Source: Metopolophium dirhodum (taxonomy: Eukaryota > Arthropoda > Insecta > Hemiptera > Aphididae). Taken from it: DNA of 64,000 nucleotides. A program made the position numbers and the translations under genes. The stretch lies in NCBI RefSeq assembly GCF_019925205.1, contig NC_083568.1, positions 6,900,237 through 6,964,236 on the forward strand, written 5' to 3'. Numbering within the stretch: position 1 is the stretch's first letter; every line of letters starts with the position of its first letter. Positions 13,545 through 22,809 of this stretch are shown here, piece by piece. The notes beneath the pieces are model-generated. The model searched no databases, had not been told where the DNA came from, and saw nothing but the letters and a program-made list of their open reading frames with translations.

Positions 13545-13554
13545 GCGCATGCGC
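13545..13554. promoter_or_regulatory. NRF-1-like motif, second copy
   Basis: The core GCGCATGCGC occurs in a short CpG-richer patch (13,540-13,610) just upstream of the hAT MITE. It is the same palindromic core as at 9,140-9,149. Binding is inferred only. Confidence 0.3.
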
Positions 13555-13612
13555 GAATGGCGAATCGTGTGTACGGCTTGGTTGTGCACAGCACTCGACT
13601 AGGACGTGGGTA

Positions 13613-13620
13613 CATAAATG
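13613..13620 (+). repeat. 8-bp target-site duplication, left copy
   Basis: CATAAATG directly precedes the hAT MITE and is repeated exactly at 14,164-14,171 directly after it. An 8-bp duplication is the hallmark of hAT-superfamily insertion. Confidence 0.9.
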
Positions 13621-14163
13621 CAAGGCTGAGCATTAAAGAGTTAAAAAGTTAAAGTTAAGTTAAAAAGTTAATTTAATTTAAACTTTTTAACTTAACTAGT
13701 TACTTTTGGCTTTTCATTAACTTAACTGTTAACTTACTAAATTTCTTTCTTAATTAACGTGAAATTAACGAGTTAATTTTTCATTTTAAGAAGTAAGTTA
13801 AGTTAATTTATTTTGTTTTTAATGTTATAATATTTCACTATTTCAGTCTATTTCGTTTTCATGTCAAAAAATATGTATCGTAAATTCTTTAAAGTAAAAA
13901 ATGTATACCATTCGAAACTAACTTATATGGAAATACTGTATGAAGTATTAACACTATATCCTTAAATTTATTTTTGGGTTGGAAAAAAATTAAGCACGCT
14001 AGCGTTGTATAAACAAATTAACTTTTTTTTAACTTAATAAAAAGTTAACAAAAAATGTGTATGAACTTTTAACTTAACTGAGTTAACCTATAGTTAAATT
14101 AACTTTTAACTTGTTGTTGTTGGTGCATATTAACTTATTAAATCATTAACTTGCCCAGCCTTG
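13621..14163 (+). mobile_element. hAT-superfamily MITE (543 bp, non-autonomous)
   Basis: The element begins CAAGGCTGAGCATTAA and ends CATTAACTTGCCCAGCCTTG. The reverse complement of the right end, CAAGGCTGGGCAAGTTAATG, matches the left terminus with one substitution and a small indel. It is bounded by a perfect 8-bp duplication (CATAAATG). The subterminal parts are packed with GTTAA/TTAACTT repeats on both sides, a pattern typical of transposase-binding subterminal repeats in hAT elements. There is no open frame for a transposase, so it must have been moved by a relative elsewhere. The intact duplication points to fairly recent insertion. Confidence 0.93.
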
Positions 14164-14171
14164 CATAAATG
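14164..14171 (+). repeat. 8-bp target-site duplication, right copy
   Basis: CATAAATG follows the right end of the hAT MITE and is identical to 13,613-13,620. Confidence 0.9.
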
Positions 14172-14326
14172 TGTATGTGTATAGGTTTGCGCAGTGTGCG
14201 AGTGTGTATAATATTATAATATAAGTTTATATCATAATGTATATTATTATGATATGTGCACGTGTATAGACGCATTAGATGCTATAGCTTTTATAACGCA
14301 AACGGTCGTTCATACGTCATGTGATA

Positions 14327-15119
14327 CAAGGTGATTCACCTGAAAGCATATTATGCTAACCTCCGGTTATTTTCCTTTTCTAATGGATTTATTCAAATTC
14401 TGATTTCTGCAACTCAAAGACTTAGTGTTATAAAATTCTTGAATTTTTTGTACTACCCGAGGAACAGCCTGTGCCGATGCGAACTTCTGTTTTTCAAAGA
14501 GATCGCCCCCCCCCCCCCCCCCCACTTTGTATGCCGTAAACTATTTAACAGTTTTGAACATGCAGTTGATGTTCCTACTTATCTATGGGTAAAAAATCAA
14601 ACGAGTAGTTTCTCTGTTATTAAAATCGATAGTACTAATAGTACCTACTTAAAAATATAAATTGGATCTGTACCCATTATACCTATAGTCCATTTTTAAA
14701 AATGATTAACGACGGTAGATTTATATTAATCACTAAAATGTAAATCGAATCACCACAACACTCATATTATTATCTTCCAAACCAATTATTATGTGTTTTT
14801 ACTTATTATCATTTTTTTTGTTATCGCACAAAGCTAAATAGCTCAAAACTAATCGTTCGAATTTTGATTCTGTTGCCTGAATATGTTCAAAAAATTAACA
14901 GCTGAATAGTTTTCAGTAAAATAGTGGGTAATCGTTTGAAAAAAAAACAGAAGTTTGTATCACCACGGGATACTCTTCAAGTAGTACGAAAAATCTCGAG
15001 AATTTGAACATGTAGTACAACATTAAGTAGGAGTAATTAAAAATTCAAAAAATCAGAATTCGAACTACTGCGCATTATTAAAGAAAAAAAGGGGTGAGCA
15101 CACTTGGAGAATCACCCTG
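14327..15119 (+). mobile_element. TA-flanked element with long terminal inverted repeats (793 bp)
   Basis: The left end reads TA|CAAGGTGATTCACC and the right end GGAGAATCACCCTG|TA, so the terminal repeats CAAGGTGATTC/CAGGGTGATTC abut a TA on both sides, as in TA-targeting cut-and-paste transposons. The inverted repeats are long and diverged. Both arms share AAATTCTGATT, TTTTTTGTACTAC or TTTTTCGTACTAC, and AACTTCTGTTTTT blocks at matching distances, so about 190 bases at each end pair. The interior has no transposase frame (a 109-codon frame at 14,331-14,660 has no recognisable motif). The same arm occurs, further diverged, in both copies of the tandem duplication at 12.36 and 12.79 kb. The exact superfamily is not settled. 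Confidence 0.75.
14506..14523 (+). repeat. Poly-C run of 18 bases
   Basis: An uninterrupted run of 18 C lies in the left arm of the TA-flanked element, where the matching right arm has no such run. It is exceptional in this AT-rich window and its length may be an assembly or polymerase-slippage artefact. Confidence 0.9.
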
Positions 15120-15299
15120 TATATATACTGCACTGCACGGGAAAAAGAAAAACGGTGTTCGCCATTTGGCTCACGCGTCCGTCCCTCATCTTCTTCCTTT
15201 GAGACGACCGTGTTCTTTTCGATTAGCATTTTTATTTTTATTTTTTCATATACATTCACTCCGTCTTTTCATATATTATCTTATAATATAAACCTGCTT

Positions 15300-15900
15300 C
15301 GTATATGAAATATGAAAAGTTACAGTTTCCCGTCCAGCACTAGCCAGAGGAGTGCCTACCTACTATATTTTATACTAGGCACCTATATATTATAGAAGGT
15401 CCGCGGGTCACGGATGCTGCAGGTCCGTTTTCCCAGATCGATATTATATTTTATTTTATATTATATTATATACGACGCGCGTCCGCGAAAAATGCGACTT
15501 TTGATATGCGCTCGCACGTATATACATTAAACGGTAGTCGTCGTTATATTACGCTTCGTGTGTCATGTGCGCCACGTGTCTTATATAGAACTACATAAAT
15601 TATTTATACGGCCAGCTCTCGATATTATACATAAACACGTCACCGTATTATGCGATTTTTTTTTGCCATCGATATCTCACGTCGCCGTTTAGGCGTATTT
15701 ATAGGTAGGTATCCGTTTTCCGTCTCCTCTGCGAAGACTTGAGATAAGACGTCTTAAGCCGCACATCAGCCGTTTAACGTCGACGCGTAATACACGTTTG
15801 AAACAATCCTGCAGAGCTCAAATACAACGAGCTAACGTTTTATTATGCGAAACGCACAATCCATAGACTCCACGAAATACATAATATGTGTGTAATTCTT
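15300..15900. promoter_or_regulatory. CpG-enriched patch, possible regulatory DNA
   Basis: CpG-rich words cluster here (15,470-15,550 and 15,640-15,800) with no convincing open frame. It is less GC-rich than the islands further right. No TATA or splice motif is convincing; it may be nothing more than local composition. Confidence 0.2.
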
Positions 15901-15921
15901 CAAAAACAGAGTTCTGCACGT

Positions 15922-16063
15922 CAGTGGGGGATTTTAGGAAAAAAGCCCGTTTGGAGTTTTAGTATTTGAGGCCCGAGTGGTTAGGTAAATATTCGTTTAA
16001 TCTTAATTTCATGTTTAGTCACCGAGGGATGGTCGGGCAATTCCGATGTTGAATCCGCCACTG
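15922..16063 (+). mobile_element. Short hAT-like element remnant (142 bp)
   Basis: The left end CAGTGGGGGATT and the right end GAATCCGCCACTG (reverse complement CAGTGGCGGATTC) form terminal inverted repeats of about 12 bases with one mismatch. CAGTGGCGGAT is a widespread hAT end in insects. No clean 8-bp duplication flanks it (CTGCACGT versus CATATCAT), so it may have decayed, or the match may be partly coincidental. At 142 bp it is an internally deleted non-autonomous copy at best. Confidence 0.55.
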
Positions 16064-16361
16064 CATATCATCATCCCCACCTACATCAGGCATCTGAAAT
16101 TGTCGTGTATTTGTAAATTAAAAACGTTAATATATTATATGGTTTGATTTTAATTTTGAAGGATATTTGTATTATATATTTATGAATATTTGAATTTAAC
16201 CTAATGTCCTAATATGTAGTTGTTTATAATTCATATTTCATATTCTATTAATATTTAAAGTCCAGATGAGCAGTGGCATTCTGCAACAATTATTATTCTG
16301 CAGGAAATCGATTATTGTCCCTTATATCATACATTTACCTACACGCCATGTACAAAAGTAA

Positions 16362-16679
16362 AAGCAGTACAACAAACGAAAAAAAATTAAATCAGCTAAA
16401 ATTGGTCACACAAGACTGGCAAATGGATATTTGATGGAAAAAGGTGACCCGCCAATATGCCAATCCACGCTCACAATCAAACACATTTCCAAGGAGTGCA
16501 GATTGTACGAAAAACAAAGAAAGGAACTCAACATAAGCCACCTTATTGGAACAAGTCTATGTCCATATCCTGACAACAAAATCAACACAATAGAATTATT
16601 TATAACAATCAAAATACTAAATTTAATATATCAAACAATTGCAATGTACCTACTTATACAAAAATATCTAAATATTTAG
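16362..16679 (+). pseudogene. C-terminal fragment of a non-LTR retrotransposon ORF2
   Basis: The open frame runs from after a stop at 16,359 to TAG at 16,677-16,679. It contains IGHTRLANGYLMEKGDPPIC, then LTIKHISKECRLYEKQRKEL. This is the tail found after the RNase H region in I/Jockey/R1-like ORF2 proteins, usually written as IGHTxLTHxxLL...PxCxxCxxxLTxxHILxxC. Seen here: the GHT motif, the first Cys, the His and the last Cys are kept, but the second Cys of the zinc-knuckle-like tail is missing (CQST where CxxC is expected), so this copy looks degenerate. The reverse transcriptase and endonuclease are absent, as expected for 5' truncation. Confidence 0.85.
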
Positions 16680-16808
16680 TTTAAAACCATAATTTTTTTT
16701 AATTTTTTTCTCCTTTTTATAGAATTTTAGCAACGTGTAACAATTGTAATGCTGATGGCCTAAGTAGTTGGAATAGAAATTATTATAATTTCAAGGGAAA
16801 AAAAAAAG
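16362..16808 (+). mobile_element. 5'-truncated LINE (non-LTR retrotransposon) 3' end
   Basis: This comprises the ORF2 tail fragment plus a 3' untranslated part ending GCTGATGGCCTAAGTAGTTGG, then a short AT-rich stretch and an A run at about 16,797-16,808. The A-rich end following an ORF2 tail fits a retrotransposed, 5'-truncated copy. The 5' boundary is only approximate and target duplications were not identified. It is the last of a run of mobile elements starting at 12.2 kb. Confidence 0.75.
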
Positions 16809-17060
16809 TAACACCTGACTTTCAGTAATCCATAGAGGTGTAGACGTACCACACACATACGAGAACTGGAGTTGTACCTACCTACTTAGACAAATATAAT
16901 ACATATATTATAATTTAGGGTTATATTGATGGCCGTGTTATTTTATCAAATATTACTATCGTCATAAATCTATCCACTAATTGACTAGGCCTTTTCGTTC
17001 AACACCTTTAGACAACGATGGGAACGTTGCGTTTTTTTCGGGTGAAAAAAATTATCCATC

Positions 17061-17486
17061 CTACCCCGTAAATCGGCGGAACGGATCTCGACAACGCGTT
17101 TTTCGTGGGTTCGGAACTAATGGATGCGTTCCAACACGTCTTGACTTATTGATTTTCAAACACCGTTTATTGAAGAATTCCACAGCGTCGAACATAATTG
17201 AATAGTATATACGTATATGCGCATAATTCGAGACGTTACACATAGAAATATTTCTTTTTTTATACATATTTTTCTCAAATTTTTCGATAAATAAATTACT
17301 ATCAACGTCTGGCGCAATGGATAGGACTTGACCGTGTTCACGTCGCATATCATTGACAAAATCATAAATCAAAAAGGAGTGATGGAAAAATACCACGACA
17401 GAGACTGCGGGACAGACCAGAATTTTGCCCAAAACTATTTCTTCGACGAAATCGCACGCACAACGTAATATCAAAATTATTTGCAT
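17061..17486 (-). other. 141-codon open frame, unknown
   Basis: This is the longest open frame outside a GC-rich island. The predicted product starts MQIILILRCACDFVEEIVLG, has a hydrophobic stretch at about residues 17-43 (around VLGKILVCPAVSVVVFF), and then a charged part (FVNDMRREHGQVLSIAPDVD). It resembles no family I know. An opposite-strand frame at 16,981-17,205 is also open and looks no less protein-like, so at most one can be real. From base composition I estimate that a frame this long is only mildly unusual in 64 kb of AT-rich DNA. It could be a small secreted or membrane protein, a decayed transposon part, or chance. Confidence 0.2.
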
Positions 17487-17499
17487 TCCATATTATGAT

Positions 17500-18235
17500 A
17501 TCGCGGGTCCCTACCTATAATAATATTATAATTTATATTCGTCGTGATCGAGCGCTGAAGCGACGCGGTAGGCTGCTAGTTTTCATTTGAAAAAAACGTC
17601 ATATTATTATAACTACAATAGGCAATTAATATACTATAAACTTGCAAATATAAGTACCTAGTCTCTATTACGTTATAGCGATAGTTATTGTTTTCTGTGG
17701 CGTAATAATTAGAAACTATAACAATGTAACATTATTATCAGACACTATATTATAGTCCCAAATGCGGGACTTTCGCAATGCTGTGGACATCGGGTACATG
17801 AAAATATATATTAGGCGAATAGTAATAATATAGTGGCGCATAACACAGCTGTATTATAGTGGTGCCAGCAACTGTGAGTAATATATGCACCGTAACATCA
17901 TGTCTATATGTCACACACCTATATAGTACATGAAACTGTGTACAGCAGTGTCGTATGATATAATGTATTATTATATTATTGTGACAAAACGATGACCGGC
18001 AGCTTACAACGGTCTTAGCTCAAATACCTCGAGTATATTATAGGTATTAATGCATTATGATATAGGCAGGTATAGAGTCCTATCCGATCGTAAATTATTG
18101 TACTCGCATTGTCGGTTTGCCGAAATCGACGAAATCGCCCGCGTGGCGGTTTTATTTCTTTCACTCTTGTGTATACAAATCGCGTACAAATATAATAATA
18201 TAATATACGCATGTGATAATAAAATTTACTCGGCC
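17500..18235. other. AT-rich noncoding stretch
   Basis: Nothing gene-like is seen. There are short overlapping open frames of 65-75 codons, TA-rich tracts and no repeat of note. Confidence 0.55.
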
Positions 18236-18447
18236 GATCGCCCCGCGCGCGTCCGGTGCGACAGTGGTCTCATTTAAACTCACACACACACCCACACCGC
18301 ATATGTGCAACACACACACACACATATGTGTACCATACGCGTATATCTATAAATTTTGTAAATAACCCTCTTCCGTTTTGTTTGCGGATTAATTCGGGTC
18401 GGTTTATCAGGATTTATTCCGTTGGCCCTGCGCATACGGGAGACCAC

Positions 18448-18473
18448 CGGCGGCGGCGGCGGCGGTGGCGGCG
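18448..18473 (+). repeat. (CGG)n trinucleotide repeat
   Basis: About eight CGG units with one GTG interruption lie within the GC island. In the minus-strand frame it encodes a proline run (part of a 70-codon chance frame). Confidence 0.9.
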
Positions 18474-18541
18474 TGTTAATCCTCCGAATCACATTCGAGA
18501 CCTTACTCGGTTCGTAGCAGCATCAGCAGCACTTCCCCGCC

Positions 18542-18604
18542 CCGCCGCAAAATCTTCTCCCCGCCGCAGAATCTTCTCCCTTCCGCCGCAAAATCTTCTC
18601 CCCT
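18542..18604 (+). repeat. Three-copy 21-bp minisatellite
   Basis: There are three head-to-tail copies of CCGCCGCAAAATCTTCTCC with minor changes (an A-to-G substitution in copy 2 and one or two added pyrimidines). It lies directly upstream of the TATA-like box at 18,620, so it could be a repeated upstream element, but it may equally be a neutral minisatellite. Confidence 0.9.
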
Positions 18605-18619
18605 CCGAAGGGTCGGTGG

Positions 18620-18627
18620 TATAAAAG
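18620..18627 (+). promoter_or_regulatory. TATA box candidate
   Basis: TATAAAAG is a strong TATA-box match flanked by GC-rich sequence (GGTCGGTGG before it, CAACTGACGACG after). A start would be expected about 30 bases downstream, near 18,650, where a GACGACG stretch lies. The motif is seen; its use is inferred. Confidence 0.35.
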
Positions 18628-19526
18628 TTTGCACAACTGACGACGCAAGACGACGGCGTACAACCGCGGCCGTGGCCTCTCCGATGTTATATTGTAATAT
18701 CTGTTTTGGACTGCACACTATACAATATGCACGTGCACAAGATACCGACCCTCGATACTATATATTATATTTATCGCGCGCACAGACACGGCCGGGTTTA
18801 CTAATTGTGTAGGGTAAGAAGTACCTATACGTAACGTTTGGTAATTTTTTTTCTTTAGGTATTATATAATCAGATAAGTCATTATTCCGAGCCCGCACGC
18901 ACACGCCAAAACCAAATACAACGTTTGTTTACCAATATTTCGCTCATTATACCTACGATCTTACGTATGTTTTCACGTAATTATATCGGCGAATATGAAA
19001 TCTCGATAGGGCACGATGATGAATCGCGACATTCGAATAATATAAAGTTTGAGTGAAATTCAATCGAAGCCTGCACACTTTGAATCGCATAAAGTAAGGT
19101 ATATAATATTATAAAACAATTATTTTAAACATGTTGACTTGTTAGTTCCTTTCTATATACAGGACTGTATAGCTGCGTTTCATTATACATACACATATGG
19201 ACCCGGCAATATTATACATTTATCAATTAACTTTGAACAAATTCATTGCATAGTATTATGTGAGGGGACTAGGGGAGCGGGTGATTAAAGCTTGCCACAT
19301 TCAGTTACCCTAGTTATATACCGAATATTCCAACCCTGCTGACACTAATAAACTGTTGTTTTTTTTTTTAATGCATCAACTCTTTACTCTGAACTGACCG
19401 AATTTATAATTGAAGCTCTCAATGCACGTTTTTATACGATATATAGGTACATCATAAATATTGCATTCACTATATACGGATCGTGTTGCAGGATATATAG
19501 TTCCATATCGCGTTTCCGGCGTGCTT

Positions 19527-19574
19527 GTCCTTATTTCGTTACTATAATACACAGGCCTATAACGAAATAAGGAC
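19527..19574. repeat. Hairpin with 15-bp perfect arms
   Basis: The arm GTCCTTATTTCGTTA (19,527-19,541) is the exact reverse complement of 19,560-19,574, with an 18-base loop. Traces of further homology (GCAGGATATATAG near 19,491 against GCAGGTATAGCC on the other side) suggest a longer, partly deleted inverted repeat. It is too short for a typical microRNA precursor. It may be a transposon remnant. Confidence 0.85.
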
Positions 19575-20836
19575 GGCTATACCTGCTAGGACAATCAGTC
19601 GCAATTTGTGTTCACGTAGAACTTTTCCGTTCGTCGAGTTTTTCAGTTTACAGAATGTGTTTTATTAGTGTAAATATATAGATGAGAACGAAGGTGTATT
19701 AAATCAATAATCTATAGTAAATTGGGATCGGATATTATCAATTATAATAAATTTGTAAGAGTAAAAATGCTCAAATCGACTTTAATAGGTACCATGAAAA
19801 TGCAGTGTTTTATTCGATTGTACATAATATACGTTTAAATCATAATATAATATACACAATAATATAAAAAATTAATAAAATATGCAAAACGCAGTAATCG
19901 TGCTGTGATTTGTATATGATTTATCGTCATAAAAATAATAGTAACGCATGGCTATTAGGTTTAATTTCTACCTGACATTTAACTCGTTTAAAAAAATTAA
20001 TACGTTTTCTGAAATTATGAATTGTATTATTTCACGATTTCCAACTTAAAATAATATAATTTTTTATTTATGTTATCAGATTATTATTATTTAAGTAGCT
20101 GAAAATTAAAAAGTATATATTATATAGAATATATATATACTAACATATTATTGTTACGACCAATGTTTAATGAATAATTTGTCATATTCTGTGTTATTAG
20201 ATTGGGCCTGGGTGGCGTATAATATGTATGAACAAATGTTTGTGCAATTAAAAAATGATTTATCTAAAAATATGATACCCAGTGTTGTTTTAAACAAGGT
20301 CTTTAGTTGAATTAATTACTATTTACAATAATACATTATATTAGGTACCTACGAGCATAGGTTGTTTATTGGTATAAAAACTCCGAGAATGTGTCACAAT
20401 AAATTTACTGAAAATGCTAATAAATTTTCATAACAACTTTTTGCAAGTGTGTATGTAACTAACGTGTATATGTTTGAGTATGATGAAATATATTATATTT
20501 AATATTTACGAATATAAAATTGTCTGTAAATAAGAAATTCTAAAAAAAAAAAACACTGTGCGTTGGTAGAATATTGAATTATGTCTAATAAAATAAAAAT
20601 AAATCGTGATAAACTTTAACAAACAAGTTCATATTTGGACTGGTAATAAAAAAAATTAAGCCCAAAAACGTATGAAAAATATGACATACCAAAAACTAGA
20701 GAATTCCGTCCAATTAGTTTATGATTTAAGACATATTTTTTTCCCCCGTTTAACCAGAAATGTTTTTTGCTGTCGGCTATATATCGTTGATATAATATTA
20801 AGTATACCTATGTAATATATCTACTATATTTGTATC

Positions 20837-20880
20837 AGAAATAACAAAAAAATGTTTGTATTTTTTTTTGTGTTATTTCT
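20837..20880. repeat. A/T-run hairpin
   Basis: AGAAATAACAAAAAAA pairs with the closing TTTTTTTGTGTTATTTCT across a short loop with one bulge. It is seen directly; there is no evidence of function. Confidence 0.7.
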
Positions 20881-21172
20881 ATTTGTTTTTATTCAAAGTT
20901 CACTGTAGATCATATTCCGTGTTATATGGGTAGTATTAGTGTTTCGTGTTTCGTCTTTGTTTTTTCCCAACTCGTATATACCGTCTGATTATATAATTGT
21001 TGGATCTCGTCTCGTACGATAAAATAAAACAATTACTAACCAAACTGCAGTACCCTACACATTTCCTGTAGGTACTCAGTACCTAATCAATAATATAGTA
21101 TAGGTACTATCTGCAGTAAGACCCTATATTTTGCCCGGAAAAAAAGGAATCAACGTATAAAAAACAGCGCGC

Positions 21173-21192
21173 TATATACACCGGTGTATATA
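21173..21192. repeat. 20-bp perfect palindrome
   Basis: TATATACACC followed by its exact reverse complement. A second inverted repeat, AATCCACC-TGT-GGTGGATT, lies 65 bases further on at 21,258-21,276. They may be part of a decayed repeat or a dimeric protein-binding site. Confidence 0.8.
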
Positions 21193-21339
21193 TACCTCAG
21201 TCAAATATATAGTCATCGGTGGACCTCTCTCTGCGAACTGATTCAACCGAGATGGGTAATCCACCTGTGGTGGATTGGATATAGCACTTGGTATATTTTT
21301 GAACGTGGTTCAAACTATACTCTCTAAACTTTTCTGCAG

Positions 21340-21780
21340 ATATAAGAACAATTTCCGAAACTTTTTTGTCAAAATCGGTTTAGTATATAGTTTTTGAGTC
21401 TATAAGCTACAAATGTATAAGGACATATTATTATCCGTTTGTCGTGAACGTTTGGATATAAGAAATAACAAACAATAAATTAAATATAATTTTCTATTTT
21501 CATAAAAAAAAATCTACAGACATTTTTTTAATTTTATTTCTATATTATACCAATGGTGACACTACATCGTCAGCAAAAAACTATTCGATTTTCGTTAGCC
21601 AAAACGAAATTCATGTGTGAGCCACCCTATAGAGCAACCTAGCTATAGCATAGTGATTGAAAAAAGAAGCTTAAGACACCCTCCGCGAGTCTCGAGGAAT
21701 CTATATTGATATATATAGATATAACTTTTATTGAATATTCGGTCCAGTGGTTTCTGGAATCTTATTTCACATTTGTATAA
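21340..21780 (+). mobile_element. Possible decayed repeat element
   Basis: Two related phrases occur 360 bases apart: AAAATCGGTTTAGTATATAG then TTTTTGAGTC (about 21,373-21,402), and TATTCGGTCCAGTGGTTTCTGG (about 21,736-21,757). Phrases of the form CGGTYCAGTNGTTTNTGAGTC are common in insect interspersed repeats. The resemblance is from memory, and neither ends nor coding remnants can be defined, so the assignment is tentative. Confidence 0.3.
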
Positions 21781-22289
21781 TATTATATTATATAGCTGAT
21801 AGAAGGTAGAAAATAGATTTCTTCAATAGTACCTACCTATATGTGTGAACCCTATCTGCAGCTATCTGTTATTTTGTGATGTGCATAATATCATGCGTGT
21901 GTGACATACCTTTTATATTATTATAAAAGTGCGTAGATCATAATATTATTATTGTCACTAGCAATACCTCGCCTGGCTTATCGTAAAGTTCTGGTCTTTA
22001 TGTGAGTTCGGATTTTGTCCAATCGCGTATTAAAAAAAGGCGGCGATACAACTCGGTTGGCACGCCATCATCCGCCACGACTATCATCGTCACATATAGG
22101 ACACACCCGCTGTTTTGACTCGGTATATGGCGAGAGGATATTCAGAGAATTCCAAAGGCTGCAGCTATATAATATAATAATAATAGTTAGTAGTAGTATT
22201 TTATTGTAGGGTATTATGATATAATATAATATACACCTATAGGTATATATATATAAACGATTATGCCGTAATACAATAATATGTAGTGG

Positions 22290-22800
22290 TCTTTGCCGAT
22301 TGTTTTCACGGAAAACCGACGTGTCCGGTGTACACACGCATTAATCATCGGTCAGCGGATATCCGAAAAAGGCGGATTCCGACCGGCGATTTGTTGGCAG
22401 CCGTCCAGTACGCCCACGGCCGTAAAGGCTACCGCCGCAGCAGCCGCGGCAAATGAAAACGTCGGACTTAGCATAAATCGCGCGTTGGGCGCACCCCGCA
22501 GACAACTAATCGCGTATATATATATATAAATTATATATATATAGTTATACGTTTATGATAATAATTGTTATATAATGAACCAGTCGCGTCGACGGCGTGT
22601 CGGACCGGCCGTCAAGTGCCAGACACACTGTACACAGGTGTGTGCTTACAGTGGTGGTGGATTTATTGCGAACCAAATATATTCGCCAGAACACGAAACC
22701 GCCGTTAGTTGATATTTTCTTCCGTCTGCCAAGCCGAACAGATTTGGCGGAAAACGCGTACCTACGCTATGAAACAGCTATATAAGACCAGCGCCGGTTG
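22290..22800 (+). promoter_or_regulatory. CpG-rich island with TATA-like motif
   Basis: GC/CpG-rich sequence between AT-rich flanks, interrupted by a TA tract at 22,515-22,580. A 78-codon frame at 22,293-22,529 includes an alanine run (AAAAAA) but ends in a TA-microsatellite peptide, so it is not credible as a full gene. TATATAAG lies at the right edge (22,779-22,786), followed by GC-rich sequence, giving a possible rightward core promoter. There is no splice evidence. Confidence 0.3.
22779..22786 (+). promoter_or_regulatory. TATA box candidate
   Basis: TATATAAG is followed by ACCAGCGCCGGTTGAGCGG. In AT-rich DNA such a motif is frequent by chance; the GC-rich flank is the only thing that makes it notable. 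Confidence 0.2.
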
Positions 22801-22809
22801 AGCGGATGT

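Larger units (their letters stand above)
18240..18680 (+). promoter_or_regulatory. CpG/GC-rich island with TATA-like motif
   Basis: This GC-rich block starts with GCCCCGCGCGCG-like CpGs, then CA repeats, a CGG array, a three-copy 21-bp tandem repeat and a TATAAAAG motif 16 bases after it. The combination resembles a promoter region reading rightwards. No coding exon is convincing downstream, where the DNA returns to AT-rich by about 18,800. Promoter function is inferred. Confidence 0.4.
18690..22280. other. AT-rich noncoding stretch with small hairpins
   Basis: No gene is visible. It contains the 15-bp-arm hairpin at 19,527-19,574, an A/T-run hairpin at 20,837-20,880, the 20-bp palindrome at 21,173-21,192 and a repeat-like block at 21,340-21,780, each listed separately. 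Everything else is AT-rich with microsatellite-like TA tracts. Confidence 0.55.
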
